DNA of 64,000 nucleotides, taken from positions 6,630,818 through 6,694,817 of the forward strand of contig BROE01000001.1 in NCBI GenBank assembly GCA_036571765.1, read 5' to 3'. The translations under genes and the position numbers were made by a program. The notes beneath the pieces are model-generated. The model did no database searches and was not told the DNA's origin. It was given only the letters and a program-made list of their open reading frames with translations. Position 1 is the stretch's first letter. Every line of letters begins with the position of its first letter. This document shows, piece by piece, positions 1-11,958 of this stretch. Source of the DNA: Plecoglossus altivelis (taxonomy: Eukaryota; Chordata; Actinopteri; Osmeriformes; Plecoglossidae).

Positions 1-95
1 CGATGGCTCTAAAGTGCTCATATTCAGGAGCATGTACAAGAGCATGTCCCCATTCACGCTCCATCCATGTGTTTGATCTCCGTTCCCGACGGCAG

Positions 96-3000
96 CGACA
101 TGGCGTAGTCCAGACCTGGAGCAGGTGGCCCTGGAGGAGCAGTGCCTTGAGCTGCAGTCTTGCACCAAAAAACTGGCCATCATCCGTGAGGTTCTGTCTC
201 GCAGGCACATGAAAGTATCCTTTTTTGGAAGGCGAGTAGAAAGGATCCGCAGTTAAAAAGAGTGTGGCTCAGTCAATTGCTTTGTTGGTTTGGTGGACTG
301 ACCTGGTCATTCCCCATCTGGCTTGAGCAACCAATGATTGAGGGGGGTTTTAGAAATAAAAAAAGGTTGCTGTTAAAAGGGCGTCAATTGACAAGAGATG
401 TTTTCCACCATTACCAACTTTCAGAACGAGCAACGGGAAGAGCACAGTAATCAACGCAATGCTGAGGGACCGGGTGCTGCCCAGTGGGATTGGCCACACT
501 ACCAACTGCTTCCTGCGGGTAGAGGGCACTGATGGAGACGAGGCCTACCTCACCATTGAGGGGTCAGAGGACAGAAAGAGTATCAAGGTCAGGGGTCCAA
601 CTAGTTGGTTTGTTGTCATGAAATGTTCATGTATTATTTATTGAAGCATTATCTCTGACAGAGATGGTATTTTTTATACAGATGATATGTTTATAAAAGG
701 ATCTTCTGGAGAATGTGTTTGTCTTTGTTGATGACTACAATACTTCAAAGTAATTTGCTGCCACATTTGCTGGTACTAATACTACTGCTACTGTACGGAT
801 ACCACTGCCACTGTACTGATACAACTGCTACTGTACTGATACCACTGCTACTGTACTGATACAACTGCTCCAGACAGTGAACCAGCTGGCCCATGCCCTG
901 CATATGGAGGCCATGCTAGACTCAGGATGTCTGGTGAAGGTGTTCTGGCCCAAGTCCAGGTGTGTCCTGCTGAGGGACGACCTAGTTCTCATGGACAGGT
1001 ACCGTGAAGCACACTCACATACACTGTACACAAGAAAACATGCTCATTTGACAGACACTGATTGATTGAAGTTTAACAACAGCCCGGGGACAGATGTAAC
1101 CTCAGAAGTGGACAGCTGGATAGATAAGTTCTGTTTGGATGCTGATGTCTTTGTCCTGGTTGGCAATGCAGAGTCCACGCTGATGAACACAGTAAGAAAA
1201 CGCTCCAAACCGACAACAATCTCATCTGTTGCTGTGTCTCCTGCTGCATGTCCTTATATTGAAGCTGCTTAATGTCCACTACACTCTACAGGAAAAACTC
1301 TTCTTCCACAAAGTGAGCGAGCGCATATCAAAACCAAACATCTTCATTCTGCACAACCGCTGGGACGCCTCTGTGTCAGAACCTGAGTATGTAGATGAAG
1401 TGAGTCAGACACCGACACAACCCCATTAAGGTTCTGAATGTTATTCAAGCAAAATTGGGCTTATCATGCCGGTGCTTGATGCAATGCAAGAGGCAGAGAG
1501 ACTTGAACTGAACCAGCAGCAAATATCTTAGAGTAACACTTAACCATTGCAGCAAACCATGAAGCTAAATCTTCCCCGTGTTTCTCAACAGTGGCCTTTA
1601 AAGAGCTCATGCTGCACCTGTTGCAGTGTTTGCATGATCTGGTGATGTCCCCTGCAGGTCCGGAAGCAGCACATGGACCGCTGTGTAAACTTCCTGTCGG
1701 AGGAGCTGAGGGTGGTCAGCCCAGAGGAGGCCCCAGGGAGGATCTTCTTTGTGTCGGCTAAAGAGGTGCTGAGCTCCAGGATGCACCGGGCCCAAGGCAT
1801 GCCTGAGACAGGTGAGCCAGGTGAGGGACATGGGATGAGGGGGAGGGGTGGTGGTAGTAGAGTTGGTCATGTTATTTGTGAGGGACCACAGTGAGAAGAC
1901 CATCCATACGGTTGACTGACATGTTCTTTACATCGTAGGTGGTGCTCTGGCAGAGGGATTTAACGAGAGACTCAGCGAGTTTCAGAGGTTTGAGAGGACA
2001 TTTGAGGCAAGTAAACGATCTTGCGGCGATACTTTACTGAGGCGTAGTGCAATTCATTTGATTTTGTTGCGCTTGACTGGCATACCACTGTCAATTCCCA
2101 GGAGTTCATCTCCCAGTCTGCAGTCAAAACCAAGTTTGAGCAGCACACGGTTCGAGCCTGGCAAATTCTTGAGGCAATCAGAGCTGTCATGGACTCTATC
2201 AACATCACCTCAGCTGAAAGGAAGTCAGTATCTCCATGTCCCATCTTACAAATCTTTACAATTGGCCTACATAGATTTGCTTGAGCAAGGATGTCAGGGG
2301 AAATGCTGTGTTTTGTTGATGGATCTATTCTCAGGATCCATTCTCTGGAAGAGAGAGAGGAGCAGAGGGACCGGTTGGAGTTTGTCCGCGGCCAGCTTAA
2401 CCGTTTAACCGAAAACATCAAAGAGGCGATCAAGGCTCTTACAGATGACGTGGCTGCCAAGGTAGGGGACAGCAGGACACCTATCAAGTTAGCTTCACAG
2501 GTTGGGGGATGAATTGATAATGGCAGGCAATCTGGTTACATGGTTATGGTGGAATTTATTTTTCCCAACAGCAATTAAAGCAGGTCAAAAGTAAATAATG
2601 AATGTCTTAGGTGTTACATGTATACTATTACAAGGTAAGCTTAGAGAATGCTGAATGCCAAATATGTTGATAAAGAAAGCTCAGTGTAATAACCTCCAGA
2701 GTGAACTGATGATCACAAAAAGTTTTTTCTCTTCAGGTTGCGGGAGCTATGGCAGAGCAGATTAGTTGCCTTCCCTCGCTGGTTGATGAGTTCAGCACAG
2801 ATTTTAACGCAATGCCAAACACATTAACAGTCTACAAAGCAGTAAGTTCCCCTACAGAGCTAACGTCATTCTCCTGACTGAGCAACATTAAAGCCTATTT
2901 GACCCTTCACTCCTTTCTGTTCTGCGTTTACTTCATCCTTGACCTCACAGCCACATGCAGACACACACTAGCTCAAACACATACACAAGCATTCACCCTC

Positions 3001-5223
3001 ACAAACGCGTACATGCACCCAGCAGGGCAGTGCATTCACTGCCTTAAACAGGATTAAAGAGAAAGCCTCTTAAGGTCTTGCAGTTTACTGTGCCGTGTGT
3101 GTGAGTCTGTGTGTATGTGTTCGTGTGTTGGTGTGTGTGCGTGTGCGTGTGTGTGCATGTTTGTATGTGTTCTTGGTTCACATTTGTGAAGAATGAAACA
3201 TGACTGTTCACTGTAGCGTACACCTGTGTATATAACAGTACCACTGTATCAGCTAGTGATCATACTCCCACTCTCCACATCTCTCTCCTCTCCTTTCATG
3301 ATTCCTCTGCAGAAGCTGATTGTCCACGTGGAGGACAGGATGAACAGTTCTTTGGGCTATCGCTGTTCTAAGGGTATCATTGGCAGTGTACAGTCTTCCC
3401 AGACAAACATGATTGGTAATTGTTCAGGCGATACATTCACTATTCATTTGAATCAGTTGTCTTTATATGGTTTCATCTCATGTTAACTTGATTTCCACTT
3501 TCAGTCAGTCCATGTACTCTGCTTTGTGTGACTCTCCTAACAGAGAGTATTCGCCCATTGCTGCCCCCTGGTGTTCAGGAGCAGCTGCATATCCACTTAC
3601 CTAGTCGGAAGTTTGACCTGAACTATGATCTCAGTCTTGCTACCCTCTGCACAGACTTCCAAGAGAACATAGACTTCCAGTTCTCTCTTGGCTGGACAGC
3701 ATTGGTCAACCGATTCATTGGTCCCTCTGGTGCCAAAAAAGCCTTGACAGGCGGGGAGCAGAGATTGGGCCTACAGGTTAGCACAGGATGTGGTCCATAA
3801 AGGTTTTTGATTTATTTCCTCTGTTGTTTTTACAAGGTGAAAAGGAATGTATAGCATTGGGCTAACTAAGTAAGGCTATGTGTTTACATCCTCAGACTGC
3901 CTCCTCCTCCAGTCCACTCAGCCTTCAGACTCAGAGGGAGAATAACCCAGGAAATGAACTGGTCTTTTCCATGGCAACTGGTCTGGTGTCACTAACTTCC
4001 CGGGCCTCCATGACTGTGCTTGTCATTGGCGGAGTGGTGTGTGCACTTTTCACTCAGTTACTCTTCAATATGCTATGTTTTGTTTTATTATGGTAGAATG
4101 ATGTGCTAAAGTAACAAAAGGAAGCCAAGTTCCCTTTACCCCTTGATCACAGTGACTTGTGCATGCTGTGACAGATAACGGCTAGAGTACTGCAACACGT
4201 ACACCAACCTGTCTGCATCATGGCTAATGCTAACAGGTCGTCTCCTCCGGCCCTGTGCGGCAGGTGTGGCGTTCAGTTGGCTGGAGGCTGATAGCTCTGT
4301 CCGTGTCGCTCTACGGTCTGCTCTACCTGTATGAGAAGCTCACATGGACCAACGCCTCCCGGGAGAGAGTCCTGAAGCAGCAGTTTGTGGAGCACGTCAC
4401 CCAGCGGTTGAAGGCCATTGTTCCCATGACAAGCAGAGGGTGCAGCCAACAGGTTTATCAGTGAGTCACAGTTGGATGACACATCTAACATGTCAACGGG
4501 TCATGTGGATCAAAGTAAAAGAAAACAAAGAAATCAACACAAAGCTAAAACAGTCAGCTTGATTCTCAGACTGGACGTTTTTCTGTCAACAACTCACACC
4601 TTGGTTCTAACCTCTCTTCTTGGATACGGCAGGGAGTTGACTGAGACGTTTGCTCGTCTGTGTCAGCGAGTCGATGTGAGCGAGGTGGAGCTGGAGGGCC
4701 AAATCCGTCACCTGAGTTCCAGGATCCAGAGACTGGAGAAGGTCCAGCGCCGCTCCAAAGCTCTGAGGTTAGGCTTGGCTCCTTTTATCTCAGAGGACTC
4801 TCTAAGCTTTGCTATGCTCTGTTGCCTACTAATTAATTTGATTGTATTTCAATTTGATTAAGTCTGTTGTGTCTTTTAATACTGGCATTGTGTTTGACAC
4901 GTTTCTCCATGTGTGACAATCCAAAACACTTAGAAAATTGACTACAAGTTCTGTGATTAACTGCTCTAAGCCTGAATCCCATAGGTAAACTGATCAGTTG
5001 AAAATAGCAAATCCAATAGTTGTAGTTGTATCCAATTGATCATTCTTTAGATAAATCTTTGATGTGACCATGCTTGTGATTTAGGCTGTGAGTTACTGTG
5101 CCAATTCAGTCCTGTGTTTAAACTCCATGTTCTGTTGTTGTCCACAGAAACAGAGCCACAGACCTTGAGTGTAAGCTTGATGCCTTCTCTGTCCAGTATC
5201 TTCAAGGACATGGGAGGAGCTGA
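96..5223 (+). CDS. mfn1: Mitofusin 1, mitochondrial outer-membrane fusion GTPase (5' end outside window)
   Basis: Mitofusins are dynamin-like GTPases that tether and fuse mitochondrial outer membranes. Sixteen coding exons join in phase: 96-231, 425-587, 874-998, 1083-1191, 1292-1399, 1658-1811, 1939-2006, 2102-2223, 2335-2461, 2737-2841, 3313-3415, 3544-3776, 3896-4036, 4264-4460, 4633-4767, 5148-5223 (TGA 5221). They encode 700 residues; vertebrate MFN1 is about 741, so roughly 37 N-terminal residues are off the left edge. Visible GTPase motifs are the P-loop GRTSNGKST (split between exons 1 and 2), switch region SGIGHTTNCF, DSPG (split between exons 3 and 4) and NRWD. Two hydrophobic segments follow (MTVLVIGGVV and LIALSVSLYGLLYLY), then the C-terminal coiled coil (HR2) ending in GHGRS. 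Introns after 231 and 2006 begin with GC. Family assignment is firm; MFN1 rather than MFN2 is inferred from overall similarity and the neighbouring pex5l. Which fish duplicate it is cannot be told. Confidence 0.95.
771..870 (+). repeat. 20-bp minisatellite, five copies, ending at an mfn1 splice acceptor
   Basis: Units begin at 771, 791, 811, 831 and 851, with the form CTGTACTGATAC(A/C)ACTGCTA. The last four copies alternate between A and C at one position, which suggests a 40-bp higher-order unit. The array ends exactly at the CAG acceptor (871-873) of the exon starting at 874. Confidence 0.9.
3088..3175. repeat. Imperfect GT microsatellite in mfn1 intron
   Basis: Interrupted GT-rich run (GTGTGT with CGTG, CATG and TATG interruptions) between the coding exons ending at 2841 and starting at 3313. 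Confidence 0.8.
3557..3577 (-). promoter_or_regulatory. CTCF-like motif inside an mfn1 coding exon
   Basis: On the minus strand the sequence reads ACACCAGGGGGCAGCAATG, a close match to the CTCF consensus core CACCAGGGGGCAG. On the plus strand the same bases encode LLPPGV of mfn1, so the match may be fortuitous. Binding is not shown. Confidence 0.35.
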
Positions 5224-5514
5224 GCAACTGATCAACAGAATTCCAGAGATAGATTTTTTTGTTCTTTTTTTAACAATTGGATGTTGGCAATAAGCGTACC
5301 GTTTGTGTGCATTCACACTCTGTAGAACAAGATACAGTACAATGCTCAAAATTACGACAGTTTTATCAAACTGTTGTACATGCTGCTATGTCACTTGCAT
5401 GGGGTAATGCAATATATATGGTACTTGGATTTTATAGAGAATGTAGTTACCATTGTGAATGGAATTGGATTGGTTTATTTCCCTTGTCTTGTTCAGTTTT
5501 ATAATGGGAAGTGC

Positions 5515-5588
5515 AATAAACATGACTGCTGAGATTACTTCAGTAGTTGTAATCTAATTATGAGATTAATGAAATTGAAGGCAATAAA
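5515..5588 (+). terminator. mfn1 polyadenylation signals
   Basis: AATAAA occurs at 5515-5520 and again at 5583-5588, about 290 and 360 bases after the mfn1 stop codon. Either would give a short 3' UTR. Confidence 0.6.
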
Positions 5589-5810
5589 ATGTCAATGAAA
5601 CTAACTGCTGTTTGTTAATTCTGCAACACCAAACCCATTCTAATTCAACTAAGAAAAGAATCTCAACCGAACCATCTTTGATGGACAGCTTTGTATAATG
5701 TCAGATGGAAAATTATGGCGCAACTAGTGTCAATTTAAGAGTCGGTTATACGCAGACTTTTTATGCCAATTAGTTTGTTCTGAAGATTCAGTTTGACTGC
5801 CTATAACAGA

Positions 5811-5831
5811 GCTCTGGCGCCACCTAGTGCT
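5811..5831 (-). promoter_or_regulatory. CTCF-like motif between convergent mfn1 and pex5l
   Basis: The minus strand reads AGCACTAGGTGGCGCCAGAG, which fits the CTCF core (CACNAGRTGGCGCC). It sits about 240 bases past the mfn1 poly(A) signals. This is a motif match only. Confidence 0.45.
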
Positions 5832-7648
5832 ATCTTTAAATTAATTATTTTTTGTAAGGCAGCGGACTGTAAGTGGTTGGTAGTTTACAATTATATTTAT
5901 AGTATATTTATAGTGTTTTGTCATTAACTTCGGGAACAACAACATACAAATTCAATTATGTATCAATTCTTTAATTTCTAAAATATCATTCAAATATCGA
6001 TTATAAACCTGTAATAATGTAATTTAAATGTTGACTATAAACCTTTAGTCATGAATCTTTAGAGAAATACTGTAGGCTGTACAGAGGCATTGATATGGGT
6101 CAGGGTTTACAGACTACTACAGAACATGCTTACAAATAATAATTAAACTGTTTTTGTTTACACACAAAATGTTGCATATCAGTACAGCAATACCTGGTTG
6201 TCATTTTTGCAAAAAATACATGGTTGCAATCAGTGTGTAGCCAATACAGTGTTTGCGCTGAAAGGTTCAGATGGATCTTGATGTTGCAGCTGGCCATGCT
6301 ATACAAATATGTTTCTACATTATAATAGGTAATAATTACATTATACTGTTTGTGCCCGACAGTTTCATATGAACTGTACAGTTCACAGTGCATTAAGAGA
6401 AGGTTTTTTTTACATACATGGATAATTTACATACATTTTCATAGTACATTCTAGAAGCCAATATCATCCATTCTGAACCTAAAGGATTCACCTGAGTCGC
6501 TATAGTTCCACAATCTTCTAATAGCAGAGGAGATCATTGTGCTGACACAAGAGTTGTACACCTTTGGGAGATCATCATGGAGATGGTGATTAGTTCAACT
6601 ATGAGACTAGCCTAAAAACCATCATGTGACATGACAAAGATTCAGTCTTTCAATATCCTGAATTATTCATCAGAGATAATAATTCATAATAATATTCATT
6701 AAGCTAATAAGAGGCAATAAACATTCCATGGAAATTCATAATGAGTTAAGTCATTAAACGATCCCCATTATATTCCCCTTATCTGTTCTAAAGAGTCCAA
6801 ACCAATGCAATGTGTTGAGTAAACACAACTTCAACTTTTTATTTGTGAACATGTGCTTGGAAAACTCGGAAGGACAGATGTGATATGTGTGTGATGTGGT
6901 ACTTGGAATGTTCTTCTGCATCGTTTCTGATGATCAGTCAAATCCATTACCTGCCTCTTTTTCTACCCTTTGATTACAGTGTTCGGTATTAATAATGACT
7001 CTAACTTTTGAAGCAATGTTTACATAGGTTTACTTTTGATCAGGCTGACTGCGTTGGGATCTAGTCTTATTAAGAGCCTGACTGAATTACAGTCACACTT
7101 AGAGGAACTGTGTGTACTTAGTCTAATTAGTGTAACTTAAAGTAACACCAGTCCAGGCATTGCTACAAAGACAAAGAATCTGGAAGAGACTGGAGAAGGT
7201 GGGAGGCATTGATGTGTCAATGTTAGTGAAACAGGTGGACGACAAGGTGGGTGTGTGGTTAAAGTCTATGTGTGGTTGTCTTAATCTTTTTACATCAGAA
7301 ATGGTGTGTCCCTTGTGTGGGTAAATCCTGATGTAGTAATTAACTTTGGAATGAGGGAAACAAATGAATGGCGCCAATTACAGTTATATGTAAGGACCTC
7401 ACACATACACACAGTCACTAACTCATATCCACACCAAACCTCAAATAGGTTAAGCTGGAGGGGTCTAGTAGTGTTGCACCAGTGGCAGGCTGTGCACCTG
7501 CAGAAATGGGAGCTAGATCATCTGTGACTGGGGAAGAGACTCTGCACCCACCCGGACAGAGAAGGGAGATTGATCTCCTAGCAGATTACTGAACACAGAG
7601 ACACTAGGCAATCACAGTGACTGATTCCTGCCCGGAAGAAACAAAGGC

Positions 7649-7713
7649 GTGTGTGTGTGTGTGTGTGTGTGTGTGAGTGTGTCTGTGTGTCTGTGTGAGT
7701 GTGTGTGTGTGTG
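7649..7713. repeat. GT microsatellite
   Basis: About 65 bases of (GT)n with GAGT and CTGT interruptions. Confidence 0.9.
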
Positions 7714-8514
7714 CTGTATGCAGAGGCAGATGTGACAGTGCATTCCTCTTTCCCTGTTCCGTGCTACTATTTACCTCAGGCAAGGAAGTAGCTTCATACT
7801 GTAGGAATATTCAGGGAAAGAGGAACCTAACACAAAGTATAGGATGAACAGAGGCAACAGAATAGTAACAATCACAGTAGCCTCGACATCAATATATTGT
7901 TTTCTGTAAGTGATTATGACTTGTGCAGTTGATGTAGTTTCATTGAGGATAAGGCTTAATTACAAAGTGTGATTCCTGGGCATGCATGGCTTTTGATTCC
8001 TCTATTATGAAACATATTTTTTTGTCAATGTTATGTGCTTCTTCGGGAATTCTCCATGGCAGGTGTGCAAACTATGACCAAACTATAAATTCCACTTCAC
8101 TGAAAAGGTGTTTCCTTATAAAGGAAGTTCCATTAAGTGCAAGAAAAAAGAGATTTGTGGTTTATATAGTCAGCTGTTAGTCTATGGCTGTTTGGTATTA
8201 TACGGTGAGTTGGTTGCAGTCACTGTAAAGATTTAGTAAAGTTGTTTATATTTCCTAAATATTGTTGCAGTTATTTCATGTTCCACCATGAAAGCATCCA
8301 AAGCGTGGCTGTCATTTACCTCCAGTATTTAGCCCATCTGTTTTCATATTTTTTATAACAAACGATTCACTATCCACCTCATAAAATACACCCTCTTGAC
8401 ATCACGTTAAAGGACATCATATTTTCAGCCATATTTGGCAACCCGACCACTGGCTGACCTGGCAACCTCTTAACTACTGGCACATTGTTTCCCTATGGGC
8501 TCCAGTACGTCTTG

Positions 8515-11500
8515 TCACATATCCCCCATTTCGAATGCCCTCATTAAAAGGTCCAGGTCTCCGATGTTGGCAGCCTGGTAGAGCTCTGGCCGGTCCATCA
8601 TAGAGATGGCGATTCGCAGGGCGGCCCAGATGTTCGCTGACATGACCTGGTGAGTCTGGCGGTGACTCTGTCTCTGCTGGTTCAGTGCCGTCAGGAAGTT
8701 ACTGGCTGCTTCTCTGCAGGAGGGCCAATCAGAAGGGGGGGATGTTTACAGTGCACAGCCCTGCACAGTTTTAACAGCAATAGTTTTAAGTTAATCTTGC
8801 TATTCCCATTTGCTATGTTTACTTTCCATCAAATACATTTTCATTCTCTATAGTTATTTTATGAGAAGATGAACATGACATGAATACTGGCTCACTCTTC
8901 CTCTAACACTCAGTTGTGTCCTAAATCCTCCAGCTTCTCGTTCCCTCCCTACCTGTGGGCCCCAAGGTTGATGCAGCTGATCCCCAGGTTGTAGCGGGAC
9001 CTGATGAACCCAGGCTGGAGCTCCAGTGCCCGGGTGTAGGCCTCCACTGCCTCCTCACTTCTGTCCCCGTTAGCCAGTGTGGCCCCCAGACGGTTCCACA
9101 GCAAGTAGTCCTGGCAGGAGACTCAACACGTCACGATAAGATGTGTGTTTGTGCATGTGTGTGTGTGTGTGTGCTTGTGTTTGTACCTCTGGTCTGACAG
9201 ATAGTGCAGCGTTAAATGCCTCTACAGCCTTGTCAAACTCTGAGCTGAGGTTAAAAAGGACCCCAAGGCCTGTCTGGAGGTCCGGGTCCACTCCATCTGT
9301 GTTCAGCAGAGCCGCGTCCTGGAACAATCCTTTCACCTCTGCCAGCTGGCAGCTGTTACACACACACAAACACACACATCTTCAGACTGCCTGCTTGCTG
9401 TGCAGTCTGAGCACCGTATGACTGTTACTGAAGGGCATAGACACAGCAAGTTTGAACAAAGTCAGCAGAAATGGAAGCTGAGAATTAGTCAGCGGCATAT
9501 AAATGTTTAATAAAAAATTTGGGCCAGACATGGCAAAAAATACTCTATTCAATGCATTAATAAACCAAGCACATAAAATGCTTATTCCATGTATACTATA
9601 TTGAATATGAAATATTTGATATATAGAAAAGGTACGAAACTGTATCAGGACCCTACTAAATGAAATAAATTCCATATATTTCCTATCTAACAATTTAATT
9701 GATCAATCTTTTACCATGGGGCACAGCACACACATCAATATCTTCTTTACCGAAAACCAAATACCAAAACCAACTCTACCTGCCCAGAGTGGGGGTGTGG
9801 GGACCCCTGCGCGGTGTGGCAGGAGACCCCTGCAGCGGGCTCCTGCTCCCCAGTAGAAGGTGCTTGTAGCGGGGGTTGTGGCAGATCCAGTTGTGCAGAG
9901 CCTCACAGGCCTCCTTCTGCTGGCCTGTGTTGGTCAGACTTACAGCCAGGGCCATGAGCGCTGGCAGGTTGTTGGAGTTGAGCTCCAGACACCTGCCGAG
10001 AGAGATAACATGGTAATCCATTCTACATATGGGTTGTCTGTGGTCTTACTGTTCCTCTAGTACCTTATTTAGAAACTGTCCCATAAGTGGATAGAGGGAA
10101 GTGGATGATAGAGAGGGCAATAAGAGTCAGAAATGAGTTTTAATGGTTCAAATACAATTTACAGAATATGAACTATGTGATATTCAGTAGGCGAAACATA
10201 ATTGTATCGATGTAAGATATATCATATAGATGTATTATTTATATGAAATCACCATGTGATATTATCATCCTTTTGCACTTAAAGGGCATCTTCGTTTAAA
10301 TGTAAAACAACAGTCTATTTAAAAGTCCATCAGCATCTTGTAATCTCTCTCACCTCTGAAGTGACACAATAGCTGCTTGTTCATTTTCATTCTCAGCCTG
10401 TGTAGTACCAAGAACCTGCCAGGACTGAGAAGATGGAAGACACAGCATCGTAAATAGAACTCAACAACAAGTTGACAACCCTTAGCTAAACGGTCACTTA
10501 AGAAGTGAAAACTCTTACGACCAATTGATGACTGCTGAAAGCATTGTCCAACTCTTTATGGGCAGATGTTCCCATCCAGTGTCATGTACAGTAAGACTTA
10601 TTTTGTATGTTGCTTATTTTTTACCACTGAATCCTGAGGATCTTGTAAGATGGCCGCCTCAAGCAGAAGGACAGCGTTGTTCAAGTCGCCCTCTCTGGCC
10701 TTCTGCTGGCCCTCTTCAAAAGCATTGGGCCACTCTCGATACGGGTTATTGGTGTGAAAGTAGTAACCCTTAAAGGGAAATCGAGAATAAATGCTAGCAC
10801 AGAACTCCTCAACACACATGTAAATATATTAATATTATGACAAGATAGCAGACACAACAGTTGTAACAGTTGAGGGAAGTACTTCAAGTGTAATTCAAAT
10901 GTTTTGCCAATTTTAGAATAATGATTAATACTGCAAATATTGTGCTATCAGTATTAAATATTACCTGTGTAGAAAATACTGTCAGAGGGATACAGACGGT
11001 AATTTTGTATATGTTTTGTACAATAGTAGGTGCATAATTTACATTAGTCTGTGGTTGCTTTAAATTTATGGTCATTGTTAATTGACTAGGACTGACAGTA
11101 TACAACGATGTACTGTATATCCGTTATGTGTATGACTCACAACTATGCATCATCCAATTACATGGCAGAGTAGCGCTGACCTCAGCTATTTTAGGTTAGA
11201 GGGTGGGCATCATGTTCAAGGCCACAACAGACAAGATCTCCAGAGGGATTTGAGCCCTTGCTGTCCTGCTACACTGCTGCCTAGACCATTTACTGTACTG
11301 TAGGTCATGTGACAATAACAAAACAACAGCACTAATCCTGCAGTTTCATCATTATATTATCATTATACTGTCCTGGCAAGAGTCAAACAAGCTTCAGTCT
11401 TTTCCAGGATGTTTCATGTTTCATCTCATTTCATGTTTTATATGCTGGTATAGTATTTCAAGAAGCTGTTCCCTGACCAGTACTTCAGGGCAGCTCTTTG

Positions 11501-11921
11501 GGGGTTAGAACTACTCTTAATGCTGTTGACAGAAGCCATATGCTCACATAGTGATTCAAGGACAAATCCTGCCCAACAACATCTGAAGGTCTTAAACGTA
11601 ATAGCTACATATAAAATTAACAACAATATAGATAAATAATGTCATAATAATTCTGTGAACCTGTGACAACCCTGAAAATGTTGAGAAACCCTTAAATGTG
11701 TCATAGAATTTCCATATAAGCATGTTAAAATATTGTTCATAACAAATACCATAAATATTGCATCGTTTCATGACTCTACTATAATACACATCAGTTGTAT
11801 AAAAAACCCAGTTAAACTCCTCTATAAATGAATGCTAGAGGCGAGTAGGGAAATGCAAATTGAATAGAACAGAACGGCATGATCAAAATGTATTTCTAAA
11901 GCAGGACCATTGAAGCAACAC

Positions 11922-11958
<37 letters not shown>

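Larger units (their letters stand above)
5600..8514. other. Convergent spacer and probable pex5l 3' UTR
   Basis: No coding exon was recognised. The pex5l 3' UTR must start at 8514 and run downwards. A minus-strand AATAAA at 6838-6843 is one possible end, but this is weak. The stretch also holds the CTCF-like motif at 5811 and the GT repeat at 7649. The rest is AT-rich and featureless to me. Confidence 0.5.

Noticed and set aside
1585..1903. Minus-strand frames opposite mfn1 exon 1658-1811
   Set aside because: These are antisense shadows of a well-supported exon.
1972..2487. Minus-strand 171-codon open frame
   Set aside because: It lies opposite mfn1 coding exons 1939-2006, 2102-2223 and 2335-2461, crosses their introns and has no family resemblance.
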